NCBI GenBank assembly: GCA_021847015.1
Contig: JAJZVW010000002.1
Span: 62,001 to 126,000, forward strand
Length of the DNA: 64,000 nucleotides
Source of the DNA: Pseudomonadota bacterium
Lineage (GTDB): Bacteria > Pseudomonadota > Alphaproteobacteria > Rhodospirillales > Magnetospirillaceae
Direction of reading: 5' to 3'
Shown: positions 32,942-45,496 of the stretch, piece by piece
Layout of the letters: each line of letters opens with the position of its first letter
Position numbering within the stretch: position 1 is the stretch's first letter
Made by a program: the position numbers and the translations under genes
The notes under the pieces: model-generated
What the model saw: only the letters and a program-made list of their open reading frames with translations
The model's database searches: none
Told to the model about the DNA's origin: nothing

Positions 32942-33724
32942 TCAGATGCCTCGGGAATGGTGGGGTTTGGAACCGATGGCCGCGGCGACCTGCGTCGGCC
33001 GCGGGCGCGGATGGAAGGCATAGTTGCCCACCGTGACCAGGCCCGCCATGGAGGGCCGCCCGTTGAGATGGTCGCCGCCACGGGCGTTGAGATGGTCGCC
33101 GCCACGGGCGTTGAGATGGTCGCCGCCATGGGCGTTGAGATGATCGCCGCCATGGGCGTTGAGATGATCGCCGCCATGGGCGTTCAACGGCCGGGGCAGG
33201 GGGGCGTGCGGGAGACCGCCGCCGTGCAGGGACGCCATGCGGATCGCGCCGTGGGGCTTGCGGCTGCCGGGGGAGCCGTAGACGAATCCCTCGGTGCGGT
33301 AGACCCGGTTGCCGTACTGGCCGACCGGGCGGTACCAGACGCGCACCTGGCTCCAGTCGTTATGGGGCGACACGTCGAGGATCGGTACCGCGTGGGAGAC
33401 CTTGCCGCGCCCGTTGCCCCGCGCAGGCGCCCAGTTCGCGTGATCCACCAGCACCATGCGGTTGCTGATCACCTTGGTGACGACGGAGACATGCCCATGC
33501 GACATGCGGCCCTGCCGGGAAAACACCAGGACGGCCCCAACCCGGGGTGCCGAGCCGCGGGCATAGACGCCGGCGGCGGCGTCCCACCATTGCCAGGCGT
33601 CCCCTTTCAGGTGGATGCCCGAGACCTCGCGTGCGTAAGGAACGCATTGGATGGCCGAGGCTGGCGCCATGGGGAGGACCGCAAGCGCGAAAACGGAGAA
33701 GACAAGGAACAGGACTTTCCTCAC
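32942..33724 (-). CDS. Secreted CHAP-domain (NlpC/P60-like) protein with His-rich octapeptide repeats
   Basis: A 260-residue exported protein. The signal peptide ends ASA-IQ (residue 24). The CHAP amidase/peptidase domain shows the nucleophile Cys27 (IQCVPYAREVSGIHLKGDAW), then GAVLVFSRQGRMSHGHVSVV with His78, and LVDHANW; it should cut peptidoglycan amide bonds. The C-terminal region (about residues 182-221) has five tandem octapeptides of the form LNAHGGDH/LNARGGDH, then PRPRPTQ. The GTG at 33724 is preferred because GGAGGGAG lies directly upstream; ATG 33736 overlaps that site. Confidence 0.82.
   Translation of the reverse strand: MRKVLFLVFSVFALAVLPMAPASAIQCVPYAREVSGIHLKGDAWQWWDAAAGVYARGSAPRVGAVLVFSRQGRMSHGHVSVVTKVISNRMVLVDHANWAPARGNGRGKVSHAVPILDVSPHNDWSQVRVWYRPVGQYGNRVYRTEGFVYGSPGSRKPHGAIRMASLHGGGLPHAPLPRPLNAHGGDHLNAHGGDHLNAHGGDHLNARGGDHLNARGGDHLNGRPSMAGLVTVGNYAFHPRPRPTQVAAAIGSKPHHSRGI
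33061..33180 (-). repeat. Five-copy 24-bp tandem repeat inside the CHAP gene
   Basis: Units of 24 bases start at 33061, 33085, 33109, 33133 and 33157; the plus-strand unit begins CGTTGAGATGGTCGCCGCCA. They differ by two substitutions only (C/T at one site, G/A at another), so the array is recent. The period is eight codons, so copy-number change would keep the frame. Confidence 0.92.
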
Positions 33725-33973
33725 GGCTCCCTCCATGATCTCCCTAGGCGCACCAGCCGTCTATCGGCACGGCCGATTGTGGCGATTTGGAAACCCGATG
33801 GCAACCCGATTTAGCGCAAATCCCACACGAATTCGCATGATCATTCGGGCGAGGATGAACGCGCGAATGGGGCACCTCTTCCGGCGGGTCTTGCGCGGGA
33901 CTATCATCCCGCCTTCCCGACGAAGGACGCCGATGGGTCCGGGTCGGGCACTATCGAAGGTCAGGAGGACAGG

Positions 33974-34936
33974 GTGAGGAAGCTGGCTGTGGTGGCGGTT
34001 GCGGCGATCGCGGTTCTGGCGGTCGACTCGGCATCGGCGGGCGAACGGCGGGAACTGGTCATCGCGTCCGGCGAGGTCACCGGCTATTACTACCCGGTGG
34101 CGGGCGCACTCTGCCGGGTGCTCAACAAGGACAAGCCGCATGGCTACACCTGCGTCGTGGCGCCGACGTCGGGGTCCGCCGCCAACGTGGCCGCGCTGCG
34201 GTCGGGCGAGGCCGATCTCGCCATCCTCCAGTCGCGTGCGGCGAGCTTGGCGGCGACCGGCGGCGAAGGGTTCAAGGACGGCCCGTTCCCCGAATTGCGG
34301 GCGGTGATGAGCCTGCATGACGAGTCCGCGCTCGCATTGACGCGGTCGGGCTCGGGGGTCGAGCAATTGCGCGATCTCAAGGGCAAGCGGGTGAATCTGG
34401 GGCGTCCCGGCTCGTTCCAGCGCACCATGGCCGACGCGGTCCTGGCGGCCGGTGGCCTTTCCGAAGGGGACATGGCGCCGGTGGTGGAGCTGGACACCGC
34501 CGACGCGGCACAGGAATTGTGCGACGGGAACATCGACGCCGCGTTCTTCTCCGGCGTCCACCCGATGACGGAAGCGGCCTCGGCCATCGAGCAATGCGGC
34601 GCCGTCCCGGTGCCGCTGGGCGGAAAGAGTCTCGAGACCACCCTCAAGCAGTCGCCGTGGCTGGCGAAGACGGTGATCAAGGGCGATACCTATGACGGTC
34701 TGCGGGAGGATCGGCCGGCTCTGGCCGTCACGGCGGTTCTTGTCGCCACCACCCGCCTGCCGGCCGACGAGGTTTACGATATCCTCAAGGAGATCCACGC
34801 CAATTTTCCCGCGCTCGTGCGTCTGCATCCGGTGCTGAACGGACTGACGAAAAAACGATCGGCGCGGGACGGCATCGCCATTCCCCTGCATGAGGGCGCG
34901 GCGAAATTCTATGCGGATTCCGGTCTCGCCAAGTAG
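33974..34936 (+). CDS. TAXI-family TRAP transporter solute-binding protein
   Basis: A 320-residue periplasmic protein with a signal peptide (MRKLAVVAVAAIAVLAVDSA, cleavage after SAG or nearby). It shows the TAXI pattern LVIASGEVTGYYYPVAGALC, APTSGSAANVAALRSGEADL, LRDLKGKRVNLGRPGSFQRT and IDAAFFSGVHPMTEAA. TAXI proteins deliver dicarboxylates or amino acids to a fused TRAP permease, but no permease gene is adjacent. The start is GTG, with AGGACAG just upstream. It converges on the cytochrome c gene. Confidence 0.85.
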   Translation: MRKLAVVAVAAIAVLAVDSASAGERRELVIASGEVTGYYYPVAGALCRVLNKDKPHGYTCVVAPTSGSAANVAALRSGEADLAILQSRAASLAATGGEGFKDGPFPELRAVMSLHDESALALTRSGSGVEQLRDLKGKRVNLGRPGSFQRTMADAVLAAGGLSEGDMAPVVELDTADAAQELCDGNIDAAFFSGVHPMTEAASAIEQCGAVPVPLGGKSLETTLKQSPWLAKTVIKGDTYDGLREDRPALAVTAVLVATTRLPADEVYDILKEIHANFPALVRLHPVLNGLTKKRSARDGIAIPLHEGAAKFYADSGLAK

Positions 34937-34951
34937 CGGCCGGGATCGGGA

Positions 34952-34978
34952 CGCCGCCGCCCGGTGGGGGCGGCGGCG
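34952..34978. terminator. Bidirectional hairpin between convergent genes
   Basis: A perfect 11-bp GC stem (CGCCGCCGCCC with GGGCGGCGGCG, 5-base loop) sits 15 bases after the TAXI-gene stop and 10 bases from the cytochrome c stop. No U-tract is present, so it may block read-through by structure alone. Confidence 0.5.
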
Positions 34979-34988
34979 CACGCGAATC

Positions 34989-35351
34989 TTACTTCAGGGT
35001 CGCCAGGTACTCGGCGACGGCCTTGGCGTCTTCAGGCTTCTTCAGTCCGGCGAAGGGCATTTTGTTGCCGGGAACCACGGCCTTGGGGTCGCCGATGTAC
35101 TGGGTCAGCTTGGCAACGTCCCAGACCCAGCCGGCGTTCTTCATGGCCGGCGAGTAGTTGAAGCCCTCAAGCGAGCCGGCCTTGCGGCCGACGACGCCGA
35201 ACAGGCTCGGACCAATGCCGTTCTTCCCCGCTTCGGTCTTGTGGCAGGCCTTGCAGGCGTTGAAGGCGGCCGGCGGCTCCGCGGCACCGGCGGCGACCGG
35301 GGCGATGATAGCGGCGGCCACGGCGAGGCCGAGCACATTGGTGAACTTCAT
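34989..35351 (-). CDS. Class I soluble cytochrome c (c2/c-550 type)
   Basis: A 120-residue periplasmic electron carrier. The signal peptide ends AGA-AE (residue 23). Haem is bound by FNACKACHKTEAGKNGIGPS (C33, C36, His37) and the Met ligand lies in VVPGNKMPFAGL (M98). LFGVVGRKAGSLEGFNYSPA is the family loop. It probably carries electrons between the bc1 complex and an oxidase or reductase. Monocistronic, converging on the TAXI gene. Confidence 0.93.
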   Translation of the reverse strand: MKFTNVLGLAVAAAIIAPVAAGAAEPPAAFNACKACHKTEAGKNGIGPSLFGVVGRKAGSLEGFNYSPAMKNAGWVWDVAKLTQYIGDPKAVVPGNKMPFAGLKKPEDAKAVAEYLATLK

Positions 35352-35592
35352 CTTCTTCTCCTTGGACTAGTTTTCCAACGAACTAATCGGTTGGGTCCGC
35401 CCCGACTGCCGGGGCGGTGGATGGGGGCACCGATAGAATGATGTCCTGCATCCAAATAACAGGCGTCAATGGCAGAACTTTGTCCGAAATGCAATCCGTC
35501 CCATGCTTTCGATGGTCAGGAAATCGCTCTTCGGCGGGTTCCTGCCCGGGGCCGGCTCGCTCCGCCGGCCGGTTTGGTGTAAGGAGGGCGCC

Positions 35593-38097
35593 ATGAATGC
35601 CCTTCCCATCGCCGCGATGCTGCCCCGGATCCGCCGCGTCCTTGCGGCTGGAAACGGCATGGTGCTGCAAGCGCCGCCCGGCGCCGGCAAGAGCACCGGC
35701 GTGCCGCCAGCGCTGCTGGACCAGGACTGGCTTGGGGGGCGCAAGGTGGTGATGCTGGAACCCCGGCGCCTCGCCGCCCGCTCGGCCGCCGCCCGCATCG
35801 CCGAAATGCTAGGGGAACCGGTGGGGCGGACGGTGGGCTACCGCATCCGCTTCGAGGCCAAGGTCGGTCCCGACACCCGCATCGAGGTGGTCACCGAAGG
35901 CGTCCTTACCCGCATGCTCCAGGACGATCCCGAATTGGCGGGCGTCGGCGCGGTGATTTTCGACGAATTCCACGAGCGCAGCCTGAACGCCGATTTCGGC
36001 CTCGCCCTGTGCCTGGAGGTGCGCGCGGCGCTCAGGCCCGATCTCAGGCTGGTGGTGATGTCGGCGACCATCGACGGGGCGCCCGTGTCGCGCCTGATGG
36101 GGGATTGCCCGGTCGTCACCAGCGAAGGGCGCGCGTTCCCGGTGGAGACCCGGTTCCTCGGCCGCGCGGATTCCCAACGCTTTCCCGATGCGGTGGCCGC
36201 GGCGGTGGTCCGTGCCCTGGACGACGAGGCCGAGGGCGACGTGCTGGTTTTCCTGCCTGGTGCCGGGGAAATCCGCCGCGTCGAAGGGCTCCTTGCCGAT
36301 AGCCCGGCGTTGGGGGACGCGGTGGTCGCGCCCCTCTACGGCGATCTGTCTCAGGAGGCGCAGGACCGTGCGCTCCGGCCGCTGCGCGACGGCCGGCGGA
36401 AGATCGTGCTTGCCACCGGCATCGCCGAAACCAGCCTCACCATCGAAGGCGTTCGGGTGGTGGTGGACGGCGGTCTGATGCGGCTGCCGCGCTTCGATCC
36501 GGGTTCGGGCATGACCCGCCTGGTCACCCTGCCGGTCAGCCGGGCTTCCGCCGACCAGCGCCGGGGCCGCGCGGGGCGCCTGGGGCCGGGCGTGTGCTAC
36601 CGCCTGTGGTCCGAGGCCGAGGATCGCGCGCTGGCGCCGTTCACGGCGCCGGAGATAGTGGAAGCGGATCTGGCGCCGCTCGCCCTCGACCTGGCGCAGT
36701 GGGGGAATGGCGATTTGGCGTGGCTCGATCCCCCGCCGGCCGCGTCCTTGGCCGGCGCCCGCGAGTTGCTGTCCGAATTGGGGGCCGTCGATCCCCAGGG
36801 AAGGATCACCGCTCACGGCCGCGCCATGAACCGGCTGTCCTTCCATCCCCGCCTTGCGCACATGATCCTGAAGGCGCGCGATCTGGGGTTGGGGGGGCTG
36901 GCCTGTGACCTGGCGGCGCTGCTGTCCGAGCGCGACGTGCTCAAGGCCGAGCGGGGCTGCCGGGATGCCGACATCCGCTTGAGGATCGACGCCCTGCGCA
37001 CCGGACAGGGGTTCGCGCCGCACCACGGATTGGCCATCGACCGCGGCGCGCTGGTTCGTGTCCGCCAGGCGGCAGGGGACGGACGGCGGCGGTTGGGGCT
37101 GACGGCGGGCGAGGAGGGGGGCGGTAGCGCCGACAGCGGCCTCGTCCTCGCCTTCGCCTATCCCGACCGTATCGCCCGGCGGCGGGGCGGCGAGCGGCGT
37201 TATGCGCTGGCGGGCGGCGGCGGTGCCTTTTTCGCCGATCCCGAGCCGCTCTCGGCCGAGGATTGGCTGGTGGCCGCCGAACTGGATGGCGACCGGCGCG
37301 AGGCGCGCATCTTCCTGGCCGCGCCGTTGGCCAAGGCCGAGATCGAACGTCATTTCGCCGAGGACATCGCCACCGTCGAGGCGGTGGAATGGAACGCGCG
37401 GGACGAGGCGGTGTCCACACGCCGCCAGCGCCGCCTGTGGCGGCTCGTCCTCGATGACCGGCCGTTGCCGGCCCCCGATCCCGCCGCCGTGGCGGCGGCG
37501 ATGGCCGACGGCGTGCGGGGCATGGGGCTGGGAAGCCTTCCGTGGACGGGCGATCTGGAAAACCTGCGCCGCCGCGTGGCGTTCCTGGCCGGCGTCGAAC
37601 CCGACGGCGGCTGGCCGGACCTGTCGGATGCCGCGCTCCTGACGACGCTGGAGGATTGGCTCGGGCCCTATCTGACGGGGGTTACCCGCCGGGCCCATCT
37701 CGCCCGCGTCGATCTGGCCGGCGCGCTGGGGAACCGTCTCGATTGGGAGCGCCGCCGCCGGCTCGACGAGCTTGCCCCCACCCATGTGGTGGTGCCCTCC
37801 GGCAGCCGCGTCCCGCTCGATTATTCCGGGGAAATCCCGGTGCTCGCCGTGCGCTTGCAGGAAATGTTCGGCTGCGCCGACACCCCCCGGATCGCTGCCG
37901 GCACGGTGCCGGTGCTGCTCCATCTGCTCTCGCCGGCGCGCCGGCCGGTGCAGGTGACCCGCGACCTTGCCAGCTTCTGGGCCAACGCCTATCGCGCGGT
38001 GAAGGCCGATCTCAAGGGCCAGTACCCAAAGCATTGGTGGCCGGACGATCCCATGCAGGCCGAACCCACCGCGCGGGCCAAACCGCGAGGCCGGTGA
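35593..38097 (+). CDS. hrpB: ATP-dependent RNA helicase HrpB
   Basis: An 834-residue DEAH-type helicase. Walker A: LQAPPGAGKSTGVPPALL (residues about 25-42). The DEAH box reads IFDEFHERSLNADFGLALCL, the DEFH form usual for HrpB. Motif III is VVMSATIDG, and motif VI is SRASADQRRGRAGRLGPGVC. HA2 and the HrpB C-terminal domain follow, ending with DLASFWANAYRAVKADLKGQ and YPKHWWPDDP. ATG 35593 follows a perfect AAGGAGG; an in-frame ATG 30 codons upstream lacks support. Role: RNA remodelling, exact target unknown. Confidence 0.93.
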   Translation: MNALPIAAMLPRIRRVLAAGNGMVLQAPPGAGKSTGVPPALLDQDWLGGRKVVMLEPRRLAARSAAARIAEMLGEPVGRTVGYRIRFEAKVGPDTRIEVVTEGVLTRMLQDDPELAGVGAVIFDEFHERSLNADFGLALCLEVRAALRPDLRLVVMSATIDGAPVSRLMGDCPVVTSEGRAFPVETRFLGRADSQRFPDAVAAAVVRALDDEAEGDVLVFLPGAGEIRRVEGLLADSPALGDAVVAPLYGDLSQEAQDRALRPLRDGRRKIVLATGIAETSLTIEGVRVVVDGGLMRLPRFDPGSGMTRLVTLPVSRASADQRRGRAGRLGPGVCYRLWSEAEDRALAPFTAPEIVEADLAPLALDLAQWGNGDLAWLDPPPAASLAGARELLSELGAVDPQGRITAHGRAMNRLSFHPRLAHMILKARDLGLGGLACDLAALLSERDVLKAERGCRDADIRLRIDALRTGQGFAPHHGLAIDRGALVRVRQAAGDGRRRLGLTAGEEGGGSADSGLVLAFAYPDRIARRRGGERRYALAGGGGAFFADPEPLSAEDWLVAAELDGDRREARIFLAAPLAKAEIERHFAEDIATVEAVEWNARDEAVSTRRQRRLWRLVLDDRPLPAPDPAAVAAAMADGVRGMGLGSLPWTGDLENLRRRVAFLAGVEPDGGWPDLSDAALLTTLEDWLGPYLTGVTRRAHLARVDLAGALGNRLDWERRRRLDELAPTHVVVPSGSRVPLDYSGEIPVLAVRLQEMFGCADTPRIAAGTVPVLLHLLSPARRPVQVTRDLASFWANAYRAVKADLKGQYPKHWWPDDPMQAEPTARAKPRGR

Positions 38098-38354
38098 GCG
38101 GAGACGGGCGTCCATCGCGGGGCGGCCGAAAGCGGTTCGCCACCATGGCGGACGTCATCCCGCGAACGCCCAGGGATCGAAACCGCCCCCGGAGAGATGC
38201 TCAGGAATTCAATCGCCTGGAGCCGCCCCGGGCCGACGTGCCGGCGGCACTGACGGCCGAGGTCGCGGTTGGGCGCCTCTTGCCCTCATCGCGTCTTGCT
38301 TATATACGCCTAACAGTGGTGTTTCCGATAAGGAATCGTCTCGTGGAGAGGAGA

Positions 38355-39087
38355 ATGCGACTCGGTAGCATCGGGGCAATGCTGGCCGCTTCCATCCTGT
38401 TGACGGGCTGCGCGGCCACCCAGACCGCGCTCAGCCACCATGACCTCTCGGTACAGACGAAAATGACCGATTCGATCTTCCTTGACCCGGTTCCGCCCAA
38501 CGAGCACACGATATTCGTGCAGGTGCGGAATACCACCGATCAGCCGCAATTCACGATCGAAGGCGACTTGCGGGACGCGCTGGTGGCCAAGGGCTATACC
38601 GTGGTCGCCGATCCCTCCGCCGCGCATTACCTTCTCCAGGTCAATGTCCTCTCGGTCGGCAAGGCGAACCCGTCGGCGGCGCAAAAGTCGTTCCTGGGCG
38701 GTTACGGCAGCGCCATAGCGGGTGCCGCCGCCGGTGCCGCCATCGGCGTGGTCGGGGGGGGGATCCGCCGGTGCCGGGCTGGCGGGAGGCCTTCTCGGCG
38801 GTGCCGCTTCGCTGCTGGCGGATTCGCTCGTCAAGGACGTCACCTATGCGGTGATCACCGATGTGCAGATCAGTGAAAAGAGCGGCGCCGCCGTGTCGGA
38901 GACCTCCGAGTCCCATGTCAAGCAGGGGCGGACCGCGACGAAACAGCAATTCGTGTCCGAATCGACCCATCGGAAGACGTGGCAGACGCGGGTGATGTCC
39001 ACCGCGGACCAGGTCAACCTTGACTTCGCCGATGCGATGCCCGCTCTGGAAAAGGGGCTGACGACGTCGATCTCGGGACTCTTCTGA
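38355..39087 (+). pseudogene. traT: TraT-like outer-membrane lipoprotein, frameshifted at a G9 tract
   Basis: Frame 1 from ATG 38355 gives a lipoprotein signal (AASILLTGCAATQ, acylated Cys19) and TraT sequence (VQTKMTDSIFLDPVPPNEHT, AHYLLQVNVLSVGKANPSAA) up to the Gly-rich membrane-inserting region. Coding then jumps to another frame (AGGLLGGAASLLADSLVKDV, TYAVITDVQISEKSGAAVSE), ending ALEKGLTTSISGLF at 39087. The switch coincides with nine G at 38754-38762. With eight G the two halves join to one 243-residue protein, the usual TraT length. TraT mediates surface exclusion and serum resistance on plasmids; chromosomal homologues are less studied. Phase-variable gene, real mutation, or sequencing error. 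Confidence 0.8.
38754..38762 (+). repeat. Poly-G9 tract at the traT frameshift
   Basis: Nine consecutive G lie within the Gly-rich coding region, exactly where the reading frame breaks. Such tracts slip during replication. G8 or G11 would restore the frame; G9 and G10 would not. Confidence 0.85.
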
Positions 39088-39355
39088 TCGCGCCGAGGCG
39101 GGAATCCATCCCGCAACCCGATGGTGGGTGCGGCATCGGAACAACGGCGCCGCGCTCGCCCGTTCGCCCGCTTTTCCCGGACGTGCGGGCGGGGCTTGGG
39201 CGTTCGGTTCCGCGCTCGGCCTGGGTTCTCCAATGACGACAGGCGGCTTTTGTGCAATGCCGCAAAACGCGCCCGACCGCCCTTGACCACCGGATGGGCG
39301 GTGGTTAGGGTTGGTTCAAAGTCCTTTCGGCAATCTCATATCAGAGCGGATCTCC

Positions 39356-40249
39356 ATGGCTCAGAGCGGCGCGGCCAAGCCCAGCTTTCAGCAGCTCATT
39401 CTCACCCTTCAGAACTTCTGGGCGGAGCAGGGGTGCCTGATACTGCAACCTTACGACATGGAGGTCGGCGCCGGCACCTTCCATCCCGCGACCACGTTGC
39501 GCGCGCTGGGGCCCGAGCCGTGGCGCTGCGCCTATGTGCAGCCGTCGCGCCGGCCCAAGGACGGGCGTTACGGCGAGAACCCCAACCGTCTTCAACACTA
39601 TTACCAGTTTCAGGTGCTGCTGAAGCCCTCGCCGCAGAATTCCCAGGAGCTTTACCTGGAAAGCCTGCGCCGGCTCGGCATCGATCCTTTGGCCCACGAC
39701 ATCCGCTTCGTCGAGGACGACTGGGAAAGCCCGACTCTGGGCGCCTGGGGTCTTGGCTGGGAGGTGTGGTGCGACGGCATGGAGGTGACCCAGTTCACGT
39801 ACTTCCAGCAGGTGGGCGGCATCGAATGCGATCCCGTCGCCGTGGAACTGACCTACGGCCTGGAACGGCTCGCCATGTACATCCAGGGGGTCGAGAACGT
39901 GTACGACCTCGACTTCAACGGCCGGGGCGTCCGCTACGGCGACGTTTTCCTTCAGGCGGAGCGCGAATATTCCGCCCACAATTTCGAGTACGCGAACACC
40001 GACATGCTCCTGCGCCACTTCCTGGACGCCGAGAAGGAGTGCGAGAGCCTGCTCGCCGCCGGTCTGGCGCTGCCGGCTTACGACCAGTGCATCAAGGCCA
40101 GCCACCGCTTCAATCTGCTCGACGCGCGGGGGGTGATCTCGGTGACCGAGCGGCAGGCTTACATCGGCCGCGTGCGCGCCCTGGCCAAGGCCTGCTGCGA
40201 AGGCTGGCTGGCGTCGCGCACGCCGCATCCTGCGGGCGGGGAGGCTTAA
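39356..40249 (+). CDS. glyQ: Glycine-tRNA ligase alpha subunit
   Basis: Catalytic alpha subunit of the heterotetrameric bacterial glycyl-tRNA synthetase, 297 residues. [20 protein letters not shown] and [20 protein letters not shown] form motif-like blocks. Further on are [20 protein letters not shown] and [23 protein letters not shown] 39356 matches the usual start; an in-frame start 15 codons upstream is unlikely. glyS starts 4 bases after it. Confidence 0.96.
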   Translation: MAQSGAAKPSFQQLILTLQNFWAEQGCLILQPYDMEVGAGTFHPATTLRALGPEPWRCAYVQPSRRPKDGRYGENPNRLQHYYQFQVLLKPSPQNSQELYLESLRRLGIDPLAHDIRFVEDDWESPTLGAWGLGWEVWCDGMEVTQFTYFQQVGGIECDPVAVELTYGLERLAMYIQGVENVYDLDFNGRGVRYGDVFLQAEREYSAHNFEYANTDMLLRHFLDAEKECESLLAAGLALPAYDQCIKASHRFNLLDARGVISVTERQAYIGRVRALAKACCEGWLASRTPHPAGGEA

Positions 40250-40253
40250 GACC

Positions 40254-42323
40254 ATGGCCGAACTGCTTCTGGAAATCCTGTCCGAGGAAATTCCGGCGCG
40301 CATGCAGGCCCGCGCCGCCGAGGACCTGCACCGGCTGGTCACCGAGGGGTTGACCGCCAACGGCCTGACCTTCGATGCGGCCCGCGCCTATGTCAGCCCG
40401 CGCCGGCTGTCGCTGGTGGTCGAGGGTCTTCCCATCGCCCAGCCCGACGTGGCCGAGGAACGGCGCGGCCCGCGTGTTGGCGCTCCCGCCCAGGCCATGG
40501 ACGGTTTCCTGAACTCCACAGGCCTTACGCCCGACCGGCTGGAGAAGCGCGATACCGGCAAAGGCGAGTTCTGGTTCGCCGTGATCTCCCGCAAGGGCCG
40601 TCCCGCCGCCGACGTCCTCAAGGAGGTGATCGAGGCGGCGATGGCCGGCTTCCCCTGGCCCAAATCCATGCGCTGGGGCGCCAATGCCGTGCGCTGGGTG
40701 CGCCCGGTTCAGGGCATCGTCTGCCTGTTCGACGGCAGGGTGGTCCCCGTCGTTTTTGGGCCGATCGCGGCCGGCGATACCACCACCGGCCACCGTTTCC
40801 TGGCGCCCTATCCGTTGCAGGTCCACGGGTTCACCGATTACTTCGCCAAGCTGAACGATTCCCGGGTGATGCTCGATCCCACCGAGCGGCGCCATTCCAT
40901 CCTCCGCCAGGCCGAAGCCGCCGCCGCGGCCGAGGGGTATACCCTGCGCCAGGATGAAGGCCTGCTGGCCGAGGTCACCGGGCTGGTGGAGTGGCCGGTG
41001 GTGCTGGCCGGGTCCATCGACGAGGCCTTCATGGCGGTGCCGCAGGAGGTGCTGATCACCTCCATGCGCGCGCATCAGAAGTATTTCTCGCTGCTCAAGG
41101 CGGACGGCAGTCTGGCACCCCGCTTCCTGGTGGTCTCCAATATGGAGGCCGAGGACGGGGGCAAGGCTATCGTCGCCGGCAACGAGCGGGTGCTGCGGGC
41201 GCGGCTGTCGGATGCGAAGTTCTTCTGGGATACCGACCGCAAGCACACCCTGGCATCGCGCCTGCCCAAGCTGGCGGAGCGGCTGTACTACGCCAAACTG
41301 GGGTCCGTGCTCGACAAGGCCGGGCGCGTGATGGCGCTGGCCCGCCATCTGGCCGCCGTGGTCCCCGGCGCCGATCCGGCCAAGGCGGAACGGGCCGCCG
41401 AGCTTGCCAAGGCCGACCTGTCGTCCGAGATGGTCGGCGAATTTCCCGAACTCCAGGGAGTCATGGGGCGTTACTATGCCCTGGGCGACGGCGAGGCCCC
41501 CGAAGTCGCCGACGCCATCGCCGAGCATTATTCGCCGTTGGGTCCATCCGACCGGGTTCCATCCGCCCCCGTCAGCGTTTGCGTGGCGCTGGCGGACAAG
41601 ATCGACTCGCTGGTCGGTTTCTTCGCCATCGACGAAAAGCCCACCGGCTCCAAGGACCCGTTCGCGTTGCGCCGGGCGGCCCTTGGCGTCATCCGCCTTG
41701 TGGTCGAAAACACGCTGCGCCTCCCCCTGGCCGAGGCGTTCCGCTTCGTCCACGGCTTGTTCGCCCAGCCGCCGGGACGGAGTGCCGAGGATACCTCCCG
41801 GGATCTGCTCGACTTCTTCGCCGACCGCCTCAAGGTTCACCTCAAGGAGCAGGGCGTCCGCCACGACCTCATCGGCGCCGTGTTCGCCCTGGGCGGCGAG
41901 GACGATCTCGTGCGCCTGCTGGCGCGGGTGGCCGCCCTGGCGGATTTCCTGGGCAGCGACGACGGCGGGAATCTGCTTGTCGCCTACCGCCGGGCCGCCA
42001 ACATCGTCCGTATCGAGGAGAAGAAGGACGGAATCGCCTATGCCGGGCTGGTGGACACCGCGCTGCTGCGCCAGCCGGAAGAGCGCGAACTGGCCGCCGC
42101 CCTCGCCTCGGTCCGCCCTGCCGCCGCCGAGGCATTGCGGGCGGAGCGCTTCGCCGAGGCGATGGCGGCCCTGGCCCATCTGCGCCGGCCGGTGGATGCC
42201 TTCTTCGATGCCGTGACCGTCAATGCCGAGGAGCCGGCATTGCGGGCGAACCGCTTGAATCTGCTTGCCGAAATCGGAATCGCCATGGGTGCGGTGGCCG
42301 ATTTCGCCAAGATCGAGGGATAG
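40254..42323 (+). CDS. glyS: Glycine-tRNA ligase beta subunit
   Basis: A 689-residue beta subunit that binds tRNA-Gly. It begins [20 protein letters not shown], includes [40 protein letters not shown] and [20 protein letters not shown], with an HD-like [20 protein letters not shown] and a C-terminal anticodon-binding region. Length is normal. It forms a two-gene operon with glyQ. Confidence 0.96.
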   Translation: MAELLLEILSEEIPARMQARAAEDLHRLVTEGLTANGLTFDAARAYVSPRRLSLVVEGLPIAQPDVAEERRGPRVGAPAQAMDGFLNSTGLTPDRLEKRDTGKGEFWFAVISRKGRPAADVLKEVIEAAMAGFPWPKSMRWGANAVRWVRPVQGIVCLFDGRVVPVVFGPIAAGDTTTGHRFLAPYPLQVHGFTDYFAKLNDSRVMLDPTERRHSILRQAEAAAAAEGYTLRQDEGLLAEVTGLVEWPVVLAGSIDEAFMAVPQEVLITSMRAHQKYFSLLKADGSLAPRFLVVSNMEAEDGGKAIVAGNERVLRARLSDAKFFWDTDRKHTLASRLPKLAERLYYAKLGSVLDKAGRVMALARHLAAVVPGADPAKAERAAELAKADLSSEMVGEFPELQGVMGRYYALGDGEAPEVADAIAEHYSPLGPSDRVPSAPVSVCVALADKIDSLVGFFAIDEKPTGSKDPFALRRAALGVIRLVVENTLRLPLAEAFRFVHGLFAQPPGRSAEDTSRDLLDFFADRLKVHLKEQGVRHDLIGAVFALGGEDDLVRLLARVAALADFLGSDDGGNLLVAYRRAANIVRIEEKKDGIAYAGLVDTALLRQPEERELAAALASVRPAAAEALRAERFAEAMAALAHLRRPVDAFFDAVTVNAEEPALRANRLNLLAEIGIAMGAVADFAKIEG

Positions 42324-42439
42324 CCTGCCGGGCTGGGACCATCACATCCCGCCAGGGGTGCATCCCGAGTTTCTCCGGAACCGTGCTCGGAGCGAGGACG
42401 GGCCCGGGGGTCTGTGAAACCGGGTAAGAGGGAACGGCC

Positions 42440-45124
<2,685 letters not shown>

Positions 45125-45496
45125 CGCCGTCGCGGGGGGCGGGGGAGACTATCTCCCCTGATCCGCTCCCCGCTACGGCATGGGGCGAACGCGGTAAATG
45201 CGGAAGACGGATCCACCGAGGGAGTCGTCCGGACGGAATGGCGGCGACGGACAGCAACGCAACCAGGATCGGCGGGCGGGTGTCCACCATCAGGCCGCCA
45301 TGACGATCGACACGGCAGCATCGCTTTTCACCCCCCAGGAACGCCCCGAACAGCAGCCACCGGACATGCGGCTCCCAATCGCCCCAGACGACGAGCGGGG
45401 TAACGGTACTCCGGTCGCCGGGAGGCAACCATTCTTCCCCGGCGGGCGCGCTGTTTCCCCTTTCCTTGTGCGCCAAGGGCGTTAAAGTCCGCGCCT
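45125..45496. other. Intergenic region between ppdK and the TonB-like gene (372 bases)
   Basis: No gene is supportable. A minus-strand frame from about 45476 and a plus-strand frame from 45198 exist but match nothing I know and have no good ribosome-binding site. GGGGAG/CTCCCC-type short repeats near 45145-45170 may form the ppdK terminator. Confidence 0.4.

Noticed and set aside
33061-33180. Regular 24-bp repeats resembling a CRISPR array
   Set aside because: Units are directly adjacent with no spacers and are translated in frame as an octapeptide within the CHAP gene.
35809-38115. 768-codon minus-strand open frame
   Set aside because: Antisense shadow of hrpB caused by high GC; His/Arg/Gly-rich composition and no recognisable domain.
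38098-38354. Structured leader before traT that might be a riboswitch
   Set aside because: GC-rich with several possible stems, but none of the riboswitch core motifs I know could be found.
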